Assembly (NCBI GenBank): GCA_012270695.1
Contig: JAAXHV010000024.1
Span: 1-7,988, forward strand
Reading direction: 5' to 3'
From: Gammaproteobacteria bacterium
GTDB taxonomy: Bacteria > Pseudomonadota > Gammaproteobacteria > Eutrophobiales > Eutrophobiaceae
Length of the DNA stretch: 7,988 nt
Below, piece after piece: positions 1 to 6,804 of this stretch. The first letter of the stretch is position 1, and each line of letters starts with the position of its first letter. Under the pieces are notes generated by a model that was given only the letters and a program-made list of their open reading frames with translations, made no database searches and was not told the origin of the DNA. Position numbers and translations under genes: made by a program.

Positions 1-235
1 TGAGTTGCTGGAGCAGTTTCGCCGCCCTGACCACCAGGTCGTCCCACTCCGCCACCTGTTGGTAATTGCGCCGACACGTGATCCTGCCATCTCCGGTTAC
101 GCTAATCCGCAACTCGTCGGCCAGGTCCAGGAACTGGAACACGGTCTGCAACAGGTGGTAGCCGTCCAGCCGGCGACCGGTGATGTGTAAAAAATGGTTT
201 ATTTTAGCCGGAGCGGGCCAAGGTGCCGCCGACAT
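1..235 (-). CDS. ispE: 4-diphosphocytidyl-2-C-methyl-D-erythritol kinase, N-terminal 78 codons (cut by window edge)
   Basis: IspE is the cytoplasmic GHMP-family kinase that phosphorylates CDP-methylerythritol in the non-mevalonate (MEP) route to isoprenoid precursors. Reading the minus strand from the ATG at 235 gives an open frame to the window edge. It carries the family's N-terminal signature: PAPAKIN at residues 7-13, then HITGRRLDGYH at 17-27 and the QTVFQFLD segment at 30-37. K11 and N13 fall where the conserved Lys and Asn of the PAKxN motif sit. H14 replaces the usual Leu of the PAKINLFL motif, a minor oddity. The ATP-binding glycine-rich loop and the catalytic Asp lie beyond the edge. 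There is no in-frame alternative start just upstream and no good Shine-Dalgarno at normal spacing; the nearest purine tract (253-262) is 17 nt away. Its position after lolB matches the conserved gammaproteobacterial order and supports the call. Confidence 0.93.
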   Translation of the reverse strand, partial: MSAAPWPAPAKINHFLHITGRRLDGYHLLQTVFQFLDLADELRISVTGDGRITCRRNYQQVAEWDDLVVRAAKLLQQL

Positions 236-277
236 TGCAGTAAATTCATGAACTCGTTCCCCGCTCTTCGCTTTCTG

Positions 278-305
278 TTCCCTGTTCCCTGTTCCCTGTT
301 CCCTA
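278..305. repeat. Tandem heptamer repeat, four units of TTCCCTG
   Basis: Four head-to-tail heptamers fill 278-305: three perfect TTCCCTG units, then TTCCCTA. A partial unit (TTTCTG, 272-277) precedes them. On the minus strand they read CAGGGAA. They lie in the 83-bp gap between lolB and ispE, upstream of the ispE start, and so probably within the lolB-ispE transcript. Short heptamer arrays of this kind are found between genes in various bacteria. A unit length not divisible by three fits a noncoding location. No function is evident. Copy number could vary by replication slippage. Confidence 0.85.
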
Positions 306-318
306 TCCTGCGCCCCCA

Positions 319-924
319 TCAGGGCAAATTCCATTGCCTGACAAACAGGCGCACATGCATGTGATCGTTTTCCAGATCCAGCCTCTCCGGCATACTGGTT
401 CCGTCAATCCCGATATAGCGCTTGTAATGGACCGACCAGCCGGCCTGACTCAGGGTGCTCACCCGGTTCGCCTCATCAAACAGCAATTGATGGACCGGCA
501 AGGCCGGTGTGGGTAGTCCCCTTATCCAGTAGACCAGCTCGGAGACAGGGAAATACCATTCCAACGCCTGGTTGAGCAGGGTTTCCGCGTCCTCAGTCTG
601 GATTACACTCTCGCACGATGTTTGCAGAGAGATAACGCCGCCGCTGCCGGAGAATTCATACACACGGCCGGGGAGTGACGCAATCACGCGGATATCATAT
701 TCATCCTTGTGTTGCGCCCAATACAGGGAGCCTGAACCGGAATAGTTCTCCGAACGTATCGATATTCTGCCTTTGAGGTCCCAGTTTTCCAGCCGCATTA
801 ATTCATCTCTACGGGTATCCCATGCCTGTTCGGTTTCGGTTTCAACGGGAGTCTGGACACAAGCCGACAGGGTGACTGCCAGCAGCACAAATACCGGGAT
901 AATGTGTTTCAACGCCACTCCCAT
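319..924 (-). CDS. lolB: Outer-membrane lipoprotein receptor LolB
   Basis: LolB is itself a lipoprotein on the inner face of the outer membrane. It takes lipoproteins from the periplasmic carrier LolA and inserts them into that membrane. The 201-aa product has a hydrophobic signal segment (residues 8-21) ending in the lipobox LSAC, with C22 as the lipidated residue. It then shows the LolB pattern: WDLKGRISI at 48-56, the SGSLYW strand at 64-69, a loop at 83-86 (SLPG) that probably carries the membrane-inserting leucine, the PVSELVYWIRGLP block at 126-138 and a final strand ending in W198. Length is normal for the family. The start is uncertain. The ATG at 924 has no ribosome-binding site, but an in-frame TTG at 912 has GGAG (921-918) 5 nt upstream and would give MKHIIPVF, an equally good signal peptide. 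The gene lies 16 nt after lbcA, so the two are probably cotranscribed. Confidence 0.94.
   Translation of the reverse strand: MGVALKHIIPVFVLLAVTLSACVQTPVETETEQAWDTRRDELMRLENWDLKGRISIRSENYSGSGSLYWAQHKDEYDIRVIASLPGRVYEFSGSGGVISLQTSCESVIQTEDAETLLNQALEWYFPVSELVYWIRGLPTPALPVHQLLFDEANRVSTLSQAGWSVHYKRYIGIDGTSMPERLDLENDHMHVRLFVRQWNLP
918..921 (-). promoter_or_regulatory. Possible ribosome-binding site favouring a TTG start for lolB
   Basis: GGAG on the minus strand sits 5 nt before an in-frame TTG (912-910). The ATG at 924-922 is preceded by a pyrimidine-rich stretch with no Shine-Dalgarno. The site therefore argues that translation may begin at codon 5 of the longer reading. Confidence 0.45.
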
Positions 925-940
925 TTATGAGAAATACGGG

Positions 941-2719
941 TTACGGGTTGAAACGTTCAATCACGTCCAACAGTCGGGTGTCTTCGGGCGTTTGTTTCAA
1001 GGCCGCTTCCCAGACTTCTTTTGCCTGTTCCCGTTCGCCTCTGACCCACAGCACTTCTCCCAGGTGGGCAGCGATTTCCGGGTCCTGCCTGATATTGAGG
1101 GCCTTTCTCAGGTACTCAATGGCCTCATCCAAGCGTCCCAGCCGATACAGGACCCAGCCCATGCTATCCAGGATATAGAAATCCGAGGGTCGGAGTTCCA
1201 GGGCTTTCTTGATCAACTCATAGGCTTCGGAGTGGCGGTTCGTGGCATCTGCCAGGGTGTATCCCAATGCATTCAACGCCTGTGCGTGGTCCGGTTCGTG
1301 CCGGAGTATGGTCCTGAGGTCCGCTTCCAGTAACTCCAGCTTGCCGATTTTTTCCGCGGCCATGGCCCGTGCGTACAGCAGGTCGGCATCGTATTCACCT
1401 TCAAGGGCTGCAGTGTAAACCGCGATAGCCTCTTCATAACGCTCCGCCTGGAGCAGCAATTCGCCCTCTGCCTGAACGATGACCAGCGCCTGCTGTTCAC
1501 TCTGCGCGCGTATGGAGCTGAGGTGGCTGCGCGCTTCTTCTACCTCCCCCTTTCTCGCTAACAGCATGGCAAGCCTGATCTGTGCGTCGAAATAATGTTC
1601 CCCCTTGTGCACACCCTGGTACCAGGCGCCGGCTTCATCATAGAGCCGTTTTTCTTCCGCGATGCGTCCCAGGTAATAATTGGCAGTGTCCGTCAGGTAT
1701 TCCCGCTCCGATAATCTTTTAAACAGCGCCGCGGAATCATCCAGGCGATTGCCCTGCAGGTACAATAATCCCAGGGCATACAACACGTCTGTGTTTTCGG
1801 GTTCCCTGACGACCAGCAATTCGAATTGGCCGAGTGCCTTGTCAAACTGCCTGAACTCCATCAACAGTCTCGCGTAAGCCATCCGCAGGTTGAAGTCATT
1901 CTCCTCGCGTTGCGCCAACTCCTGTTCCAGCCATGCCAATGCCTCCTGTTCCCGGCCCAGGCGTTGCAGGATGGAAATATAGCTGAGCGCCACGTTATCA
2001 TTGTCCGGAGCCAGGGCAAGTGTGTCTTCAAGCAATTCCCGCGAGCGCTCCAGGTCTTCCAGCTTGGCGGCAACGTGCGCGAAAGCGTACATGGCGCCCG
2101 GAGAATTATTCTGCGAAGCGACCAGTTTCTCCATGACACCCAGTACCGCCTCCTTGTCCTTTTCACTACCCAGCAGGTTGGCAATCATCCATAACTTCTC
2201 GTCTACCTGTCCAGCCGAATAGGCGAAAATATCCTGCAAATGGGATGCTGCCTGCTCCAGGTCGCCGCTGCGCAATTTCATGACCGCCAACAGCTGGTGC
2301 GGGTCGGGATTACGCGGGTCCAGCTCTACCCATAACCGGGCCGCAGCCAACGCGGCAGCATCATCACGGGCGTAAACCGCGATGCGCGCAGCCCGTTCAA
2401 CGATACGGTGGTCCCTCGTTGTGCGTGCCAGGTCCAGATAATTTTCAACCGAGACATCGAGCAAACCCCTGTGCCCCGCAAATTCGGCCATCAGCAATTT
2501 GAAAAGTAACTCTTCGGTCAACGGGATCTTCGGGCGCACCGGCTCGACGCGGGTGATCTTCGCCCGTTTGTCCGTGTTCTCACCGACAGCCTCGGGCTCA
2601 ACGGGCGTGACCGAACTCAGGTTCGTTTGCGCGCAGGCAGCGGCCATTAGCGCGACAATGCACGGCAGCACGAGCCTTGCCAGGCGGCAGAGTGGGGTTA
2701 GGTCCTGTTCATCGCGCAT
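941..2719 (-). CDS. lbcA: TPR outer-membrane lipoprotein, LbcA-like (adaptor for the CtpA protease)
   Basis: The 592-aa product has an N-region with R2, R12 and R15, a hydrophobic stretch at 16-28 and a lipobox AAAC with C29 as the probable lipidated cysteine. A Pro/Glu-rich linker follows (about 38-65), then TPR helices from about 68 to the end. Clear TPR units include those around 241-275, 310-340, 477-510 and 514-545, the last with LGRLDEAIEYLRKAL (527-541). In P. aeruginosa the gene at this position, between lolB and hemA, encodes LbcA. LbcA is an outer-membrane TPR lipoprotein that binds the carboxyl-terminal processing protease CtpA and helps it degrade peptidoglycan hydrolases. Synteny, length and architecture fit; the CtpA role is inferred, and no ctpA gene is in this window. 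Residue -3 of the lipobox is Ala rather than Leu, which is less usual but tolerated. The start was chosen because the next in-frame candidate (GTG, codon 17) would remove all the basic residues of the signal peptide. Confidence 0.82.
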   Translation of the reverse strand: MRDEQDLTPLCRLARLVLPCIVALMAAACAQTNLSSVTPVEPEAVGENTDKRAKITRVEPVRPKIPLTEELLFKLLMAEFAGHRGLLDVSVENYLDLARTTRDHRIVERAARIAVYARDDAAALAAARLWVELDPRNPDPHQLLAVMKLRSGDLEQAASHLQDIFAYSAGQVDEKLWMIANLLGSEKDKEAVLGVMEKLVASQNNSPGAMYAFAHVAAKLEDLERSRELLEDTLALAPDNDNVALSYISILQRLGREQEALAWLEQELAQREENDFNLRMAYARLLMEFRQFDKALGQFELLVVREPENTDVLYALGLLYLQGNRLDDSAALFKRLSEREYLTDTANYYLGRIAEEKRLYDEAGAWYQGVHKGEHYFDAQIRLAMLLARKGEVEEARSHLSSIRAQSEQQALVIVQAEGELLLQAERYEEAIAVYTAALEGEYDADLLYARAMAAEKIGKLELLEADLRTILRHEPDHAQALNALGYTLADATNRHSEAYELIKKALELRPSDFYILDSMGWVLYRLGRLDEAIEYLRKALNIRQDPEIAAHLGEVLWVRGEREQAKEVWEAALKQTPEDTRLLDVIERFNP

Positions 2720-2725
2720 CCCATG

Positions 2726-2753
2726 ATTATATCCTGAAATGAAAATACGACAA
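2726..2753 (-). promoter_or_regulatory. Predicted sigma-70 promoter of lbcA
   Basis: On the minus strand TTGTCG (2753-2748, four of six matches to TTGACA) is followed after 16 nt by a perfect TATAAT (2731-2726). Six bases then precede the lbcA ATG at 2719, so initiation 7 nt after the box would start the transcript at the A of the start codon. The perfect -10 is what is seen; promoter use is inferred. Confidence 0.55.
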
Positions 2754-2769
2754 CGTGATAGACTATAAA
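2739..2769 (+). promoter_or_regulatory. Weak candidate promoter of hemA
   Basis: TATAAA (2764-2769) is a five-of-six -10 box that would start transcription near 2776 and leave a leader of about 28 nt before the hemA ATG. The best -35 candidate, ATGAAA (2739-2744), matches only four of six and sits 19 nt away, longer than ideal. The pair would overlap the divergent lbcA promoter. hemA may instead rely on an activator or on another promoter. Confidence 0.27.
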
Positions 2770-2797
2770 CCCGGAATGGCTAGCGAATATCCGGGTT
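2768..2797. promoter_or_regulatory. Perfect 8-bp inverted repeat in the lbcA-hemA intergenic region
   Basis: AACCCGGA (2768-2775) and TCCGGGTT (2790-2797) are exact reverse complements separated by 14 nt, which include the palindrome GCTAGC (2779-2784). The right arm contains the only G-rich stretch (GGGTT) near the hemA start and ends 6 nt before its ATG (2804). In RNA it would form a GC-rich stem over the likely ribosome-binding region; in DNA it could be a dimer-binding operator. Which of these applies, if either, cannot be told from the sequence. Confidence 0.6.
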
Positions 2798-2803
2798 GAT
2801 AAT

Positions 2804-4084
2804 ATGGCGCTTCTGGCTTTCGGCCTCAACCATACGACTGCACCTCTGGAGGTGCGCGAAAAAGTGACCTTCGACGAGGGCATGCTGTCTGACGCCCTGA
2901 CCGAGTTGACCGGGGAAACAGGTATCGATGAGGCGGCCATCCTGTCCACCTGTAACCGGACTGAGATTTATTGCCACCTGAACGACGCCGATAAGGAATG
3001 GCCTATCAACTGGTTTTCCGGGTATCACGGTTGCCGGAAAAACGAACTGCACAACTATATCTATAGCCACCCCGACGCTGGCGCGGTCAAACACGTACTG
3101 CGCGTGGCCAGCGGACTGGACTCGATGGTAGTCGGAGAGCCCCAGGTGCTGGGGCAGCTGAAACGGGCGTACCAGACGGCTAAACAGGCAGGCAGTATCG
3201 GCAAAATGCTGAACCGCCTGTTCCAACATTCGTTCAAGGTGGCCAAGGACGTACGCAGCAACACCATGATAGGGAACCATCCGGTGTCCGTCGCCTACGC
3301 CGCGGTAAGTCTGGGCAAGCAGATATTCGGCGACCTGGCCAGGCATACGGCATTGCTGGTGGGCGCCGGCGAAACCATAGAACTCGCCGCAAAACATTTG
3401 CACGACAGCGGCTTGCACAAAATGATCGTCGCCAACCGCACGCTGGAAAGAGCGCAGAAGCTGGCTCAGCAATATTCCGCATACGCCATCACGCTGGGTG
3501 AAATCCCCCGGCACCTGGACGAAGCGGACATCATCATCTGCTCCACTGCCAGCCGCCAGCCATTGCTGCGCAAGGACATGATCGAGGCCGCCGTCTTGCA
3601 ACGCAGACACAAACCCGTGTTTATACTGGACATTGCGGTACCGCGGGACGTGGAGCCCGAGGTGGGCGAACTGGAGGACGTCTACCTGTATTCGGTGGAT
3701 GACCTGAAAAGCATCATCGACGAGAATATCAAAAGCCGGCGGGAGGCGGTCAGGCAGGCGGAACAGATCATCGACAGCGAAGTTGCCCAATTTATGGACT
3801 GGGTTAATTCGCAGGATGCCGTTGCGACTATCCGGGCGCTGCGTAACCAGGCACAGCGGGTGCGCACAGACGTATTGGAGGCGGCACTGCAAAAATTACG
3901 GCTGGGCGCAGCCCCTGAAGACCTGCTCCGTGAGGTGACCTGGACGTTAACCAACAAACTGATCCATCCTCCCAGCGCCAGGCTGAATAAACTCGGCGCT
4001 TCACAAAAAGAGGATATATTGCAGACCGTGCGGGACTTGTACAATTTGACTCCGGGTGATTTGCAATCCGGGGAAAGGGACTGA
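2804..4084 (+). CDS. hemA: Glutamyl-tRNA reductase
   Basis: HemA reduces glutamyl-tRNA(Glu) with NADPH to glutamate-1-semialdehyde, the committed step of C5 tetrapyrrole (heme) synthesis in the cytoplasm. The 426-aa product is full length. It has the N-terminal catalytic domain opening GLNHTTAPLEVRE (residues 7-19), the nucleophile C50 in STCNRTEIY (48-56), and H97 and GLDSMVVGEPQVLGQ (104-118) of the substrate pocket. The NADPH domain follows, with VGAGE (186-190) and ANRT (210-213), then ILDIAVPRDVEP and a helical dimerisation domain from about residue 315. The ATG at 2804 matches the conserved start of the family, although no strong Shine-Dalgarno precedes it. It heads a tight cluster with prfA 22 nt downstream, the usual hemA-prfA-prmC arrangement. 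An inverted repeat just before the start may control its translation or transcription. Confidence 0.98.
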   Translation: MALLAFGLNHTTAPLEVREKVTFDEGMLSDALTELTGETGIDEAAILSTCNRTEIYCHLNDADKEWPINWFSGYHGCRKNELHNYIYSHPDAGAVKHVLRVASGLDSMVVGEPQVLGQLKRAYQTAKQAGSIGKMLNRLFQHSFKVAKDVRSNTMIGNHPVSVAYAAVSLGKQIFGDLARHTALLVGAGETIELAAKHLHDSGLHKMIVANRTLERAQKLAQQYSAYAITLGEIPRHLDEADIIICSTASRQPLLRKDMIEAAVLQRRHKPVFILDIAVPRDVEPEVGELEDVYLYSVDDLKSIIDENIKSRREAVRQAEQIIDSEVAQFMDWVNSQDAVATIRALRNQAQRVRTDVLEAALQKLRLGAAPEDLLREVTWTLTNKLIHPPSARLNKLGASQKEDILQTVRDLYNLTPGDLQSGERD

Positions 4085-4106
4085 CAAGCCAGGGCTGAAT
4101 CGATTT

Positions 4107-5189
4107 ATGAAGGACAGTCTGCAACAAAAACTGGAGAAACTGCGTGACCGCCAGGAGGAGATCCACGCGCTGCTGGTAGTCCCGGAGATCATCAATGATC
4201 AAAACCGCTTTCGTAACCTGAATAAGGAAGTGGCAGAAATCGGTCCGATCGTCGATTGTTTCAAAAAATACCGGTCAAACCTGCTTGCCCTGGACAATGC
4301 AAGGGCAATGCTGAAGGACACTGACCAGGACATCCGCGAACTGGCCGCAGAGGAAATCGAAGTGTCCCGGCAGCGGCTTGAGGCGCTGGAGTTGGAGTTG
4401 CAGAAACTGTTGCTGCCCAGTGACCCTGCCGATAAAAGCAACATCTTTCTGGAAATTCGAGCAGGTACGGGTGGTGAGGAAGCGGCTTTATTCTCGGCCG
4501 ATTTGATGCGTATGTATTCACGCTATGCAGAGAAGTCAAACTGGCATATCGAACTGTTAAATACCACGGAGAGTGATTTGGACGGCTATAAGGCAATTAT
4601 CATGCGTATCCTTGGCAACGGGGCCTATTCCAGGTTGAAATTCGAGTCCGGCGCACACCGGGTCCAACGAGTGCCGGAAACGGAGTCCCAAGGCCGCATC
4701 CACACCTCGGCTTGTACCGTGGCCATCCTGCCGGAAGTCGATGAAATTAACGAAATTGAAATCAACCCGAATGATCTCCGCACGGACACTTTCCGCGCTT
4801 CCGGCGCCGGCGGCCAGCATGTCAACAAGACGGATTCCGCCATCCGCATCACCCACCTGCCCAGCGGCATTGTCGTGGAATGTCAGGACGAGCGCTCCCA
4901 GCACAAAAACCGTGCCCGAGCCATGGCCTTGCTGCAGGCAAAGCTGCTGGCTGCCGAAAAAGCAAGACAAGCCTCGGAAATCGCCGAAAACAGGCGCAAC
5001 CTGATCGGTTCGGGAGACCGCTCAGAGCGCATCAGGACCTACAACTTTCCGCAGGGAAGGGTCACCGACCACCGGATCGGCCTGACTCTGTACCGGCTGG
5101 AGGAGATCATGCAGGGCGAGCTCGACATGATTATCGACCCGTTGATCAACGAACATCAGGCCGACCAACTGGCCGCCATGGGCGGGTAA
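4107..5189 (+). CDS. prfA: Peptide chain release factor 1 (RF1)
   Basis: RF1 reads UAA and UAG stop codons in the ribosomal A site and triggers hydrolysis of peptidyl-tRNA. From the ATG at 4107 the product is 360 aa, the same as the E. coli protein. Visible landmarks are the coiled N-terminal domain (1-100), RAGTGGEEAALF (118-129), the tripeptide codon-recognition motif PET (190-192, the PxT form specific to RF1), the catalytic GGQ (235-237) within SGAGGQHVNKTDSA, and the C-terminal GSGDRSERIRTYNFPQGR block. The frame is open upstream to an ATG at 4056 inside hemA. The resulting 17 extra residues are not part of the family and would come from the overlap, so 4107 is preferred. AGGG (4091-4094) lies 12 nt before it. 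The glutamine of GGQ is the substrate of PrmC, encoded next. Confidence 0.98.
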   Translation: MKDSLQQKLEKLRDRQEEIHALLVVPEIINDQNRFRNLNKEVAEIGPIVDCFKKYRSNLLALDNARAMLKDTDQDIRELAAEEIEVSRQRLEALELELQKLLLPSDPADKSNIFLEIRAGTGGEEAALFSADLMRMYSRYAEKSNWHIELLNTTESDLDGYKAIIMRILGNGAYSRLKFESGAHRVQRVPETESQGRIHTSACTVAILPEVDEINEIEINPNDLRTDTFRASGAGGQHVNKTDSAIRITHLPSGIVVECQDERSQHKNRARAMALLQAKLLAAEKARQASEIAENRRNLIGSGDRSERIRTYNFPQGRVTDHRIGLTLYRLEEIMQGELDMIIDPLINEHQADQLAAMGG

Positions 5190-5195
5190 CCGGGG

Positions 5196-6032
5196 ATGCA
5201 GACCGTCAGGCAATTACTACGGAACGCGACAGGACACCTGTGTTCCTCGGACAGCCCGCGACTGGACGCCGAGGTGTTGCTGGCGGCCGTACTGGGTACG
5301 GACCGGAGCCGGTTGTATGCCCACCCGGAAATGACTGCGCTACCAACCTCAGTGGCAGATTTCATGCGCCTGCTGAACAGCAGGCGCGCCGGTTATCCCG
5401 TCGCCTACCTGACCGGGCTGAAAGAATTTCGCTCGCTGGCATTCCGGGTAAACCGCCACACCCTGATACCCAGGCCAGAGACGGAATTACTGGTCGACGC
5501 GGCGCTTGAGCGGATCCCCGGTCACACCGGGGCCAGAGTCCTCGACCTTGGGACGGGAAGCGGCGCGATCGCGGTCGCCGTGGCTGCCGCCCGCCCTCAT
5601 TGCGCAGTCACGGCCGTTGACCTGAGCACCGACGCGCTGGCCGTCGCCCGGGAAAATGCCGCAGCAAACGGCATTACCGATATTTCATTCCTGCAGTCGG
5701 ACTGGTTCGGGAACCTGCGCAACAGGCGCTTCGATGCAATTTTATGCAACCCCCCCTACGTGGATTTCCCCCGCTCTGCGTTGCCGGCCGATGAAATCCG
5801 GTTTGAACCGCGCCTCGCCCTGGATGGCGGGCACCAGGGCGTCGACTGTATCCGTATCATTATTTCCTGCAGCTTCAGGCACATTAACCCGGGAGGGTTC
5901 ATCATCATTGAACACGCCCATGACCAGGGTGATTTTGTCAGGCAGCAATTCAGGATGAACCATTACCGGGATATCATCACCGGGCGCGACTATGCCGGTA
6001 TTGAGCGATACACTTGCGCATTACGACCATGA
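5196..6032 (+). CDS. prmC: Release factor glutamine N5-methyltransferase
   Basis: PrmC (HemK) transfers a methyl group from S-adenosylmethionine to the glutamine of the GGQ motif in RF1 and RF2, which raises termination efficiency. The 278-aa product has the small helical N-terminal domain (1-75, with SPRLDAEVLLA at 20-30) and the linker motif LIPRPETE (90-97). The Rossmann methyltransferase fold carries the SAM motif DLGTGSGAIA (117-126) and the catalytic NPPY (185-188), which binds the target glutamine amide. EIRFEPRLAL (200-209) and the closing RDYAGIER segment are also typical. The usual EHG after strand 5 reads EHA here (239-241), a conservative change. Only 6 nt, including GGGG, separate it from the prfA stop, so translational coupling with its substrate gene is likely. 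The gene name hemK reflects its position beside hemA, not a heme function. Confidence 0.97.
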   Translation: MQTVRQLLRNATGHLCSSDSPRLDAEVLLAAVLGTDRSRLYAHPEMTALPTSVADFMRLLNSRRAGYPVAYLTGLKEFRSLAFRVNRHTLIPRPETELLVDAALERIPGHTGARVLDLGTGSGAIAVAVAAARPHCAVTAVDLSTDALAVARENAAANGITDISFLQSDWFGNLRNRRFDAILCNPPYVDFPRSALPADEIRFEPRLALDGGHQGVDCIRIIISCSFRHINPGGFIIIEHAHDQGDFVRQQFRMNHYRDIITGRDYAGIERYTCALRP

Positions 6033-6034
6033 AC

Positions 6035-6038
6035 GGGG
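6035..6038 (+). promoter_or_regulatory. Ribosome-binding site supporting the GTG start of moeB
   Basis: GGGG lies 7 nt before the GTG at 6046. The alternative ATG at 5992 lies within prmC, and the 18 residues it adds resemble no MoeB or ThiF N-terminus. The family's opening NDEQLLRYSRQI begins directly at the GTG. Confidence 0.5.
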
Positions 6039-6045
6039 CGCCCCT

Positions 6046-6786
6046 GTGAATGACGAACAACTGTTAAGGTACAGCCGGCAGATCATGTTACCCGAGATCG
6101 ATGCGGAAGGGCAGTTGCGCCTCGCGCAGGCGACCGTACTGATGATAGGCGCCGGTGGCCTGGGCTCCGCTGCTTCCATTTACCTGGCCGCTGGCGGGGT
6201 AGGGCACATCATCCTGGTCGATTTCGATCGGGTGGATCTGTCCAACCTGCAGCGCCAGATACTATATAAAGACGCTGATATAGGACGGCTAAAAGTGGAG
6301 TCCGGCGCAGACCACCTGCGCGCGCTCAATCCCGACGTCAAACTGACCTTGATCGAGCGCGCGCTTACGCAAGATGAATTAATGACACATGCGAAACAGG
6401 TGGATATCATCATCGATGGCAGCGATAATTTCGCAACCCGCTTTGCCGTCAACCGGGCCTCGGTCGCCACGGGGACGCCTCTGGTTTCTGCTGCAGCCAT
6501 TCGTTTCGAGGCGCAAATCAGCGTGTTTAATCCGCAGGATGAAACCTCTCCCTGTTACCGCTGTCTGTATAAGGAAGATGCGGAGGTTGAGGCGACCTGC
6601 ACCGCCAACGGCGTGCTGGCGCCGTTACTGGGCATCGCCGGGAGCATACAAGCGACGGAAGCCATGAAACTGATTATGGGCCTGGGCAATACCTTGCAGG
6701 GGCGACTGCTGCTCATAGACGTCATGGCGATGGAATGGCATAGCGCCATCCTGCCGAAAGACCCTGATTGCCCGGTGTGCGGTTAG
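6046..6786 (+). CDS. moeB: Sulfur-carrier protein adenylyltransferase MoeB (E1-like)
   Basis: MoeB adenylates the C-terminal glycine of MoaD with ATP so that it can receive sulfur for molybdopterin synthesis. In organisms lacking ThiF, relatives also serve ThiS, so the partner is not certain. From the GTG at 6046 the product is 246 aa, close to the E. coli length. It has RYSRQIMLPEI (8-18), the ATP-binding GAGGLG (35-40), the acidic pair D59/D61 and DLSNLQRQILY (64-74) with the active-site arginine. Four zinc-binding cysteines appear as CYRC (170-173) and CPVC (242-245), and C185 sits in the ATC segment before NGVLAPL. There is no rhodanese domain, which separates it from MoeZ-type fusions. 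It starts 13 nt after prmC. HesA and ThiF are close paralogues, but synteny with the P. aeruginosa order supports moeB. Confidence 0.9.
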   Translation: MNDEQLLRYSRQIMLPEIDAEGQLRLAQATVLMIGAGGLGSAASIYLAAGGVGHIILVDFDRVDLSNLQRQILYKDADIGRLKVESGADHLRALNPDVKLTLIERALTQDELMTHAKQVDIIIDGSDNFATRFAVNRASVATGTPLVSAAAIRFEAQISVFNPQDETSPCYRCLYKEDAEVEATCTANGVLAPLLGIAGSIQATEAMKLIMGLGNTLQGRLLLIDVMAMEWHSAILPKDPDCPVCG

Positions 6787-6804
6787 TACCCTTTCCAGTT
6801 AATA

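Noticed and set aside
278..305. CRISPR or similar array
   Set aside because: The units are 7 bp and contiguous, with no spacers.
936..949. Two copies of ACGGGTT
   Set aside because: There are only two units, half of them inside the end of lbcA. This is too little to call a repeat element.
773..1333. 186-codon plus-strand frame opposite lbcA and lolB
   Set aside because: It is antisense to two well-supported genes, with no domain and no ribosome-binding site that I can see.
2798..2803. GATAAT as a -10 box for hemA
   Set aside because: It touches the ATG at 2804, so transcription would begin inside the coding region and lose the conserved start.
2780..3892. 370-codon open frame on the minus strand opposite hemA
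   Set aside because: It lies wholly antisense to a full-length, motif-complete HemA. Its translation shows no recognisable domain, and it extends across the divergent control region. Long antisense frames are common in codon-biased GC-rich genes.
4056..4106. Upstream in-frame ATG as the prfA start
   Set aside because: It would overlap hemA and add 17 residues not found in RF1 proteins. The ATG at 4107 gives the exact family length.
4880..5509. 209-codon plus-strand frame spanning the prfA-prmC junction
   Set aside because: It overlaps the conserved ends of both RF1 and PrmC in another frame, and its translation is a low-complexity Arg/Gly/Pro-rich sequence typical of an out-of-frame shadow.
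5992..6045. Upstream in-frame ATG as the moeB start
   Set aside because: It lies inside prmC and adds residues unlike the family. The GTG at 6046 begins exactly where the conserved N-terminus begins and has GGGG upstream.
6787..6804. Terminator after moeB
   Set aside because: No GC-rich stem with a T-run is visible in the gap before the next promoter.
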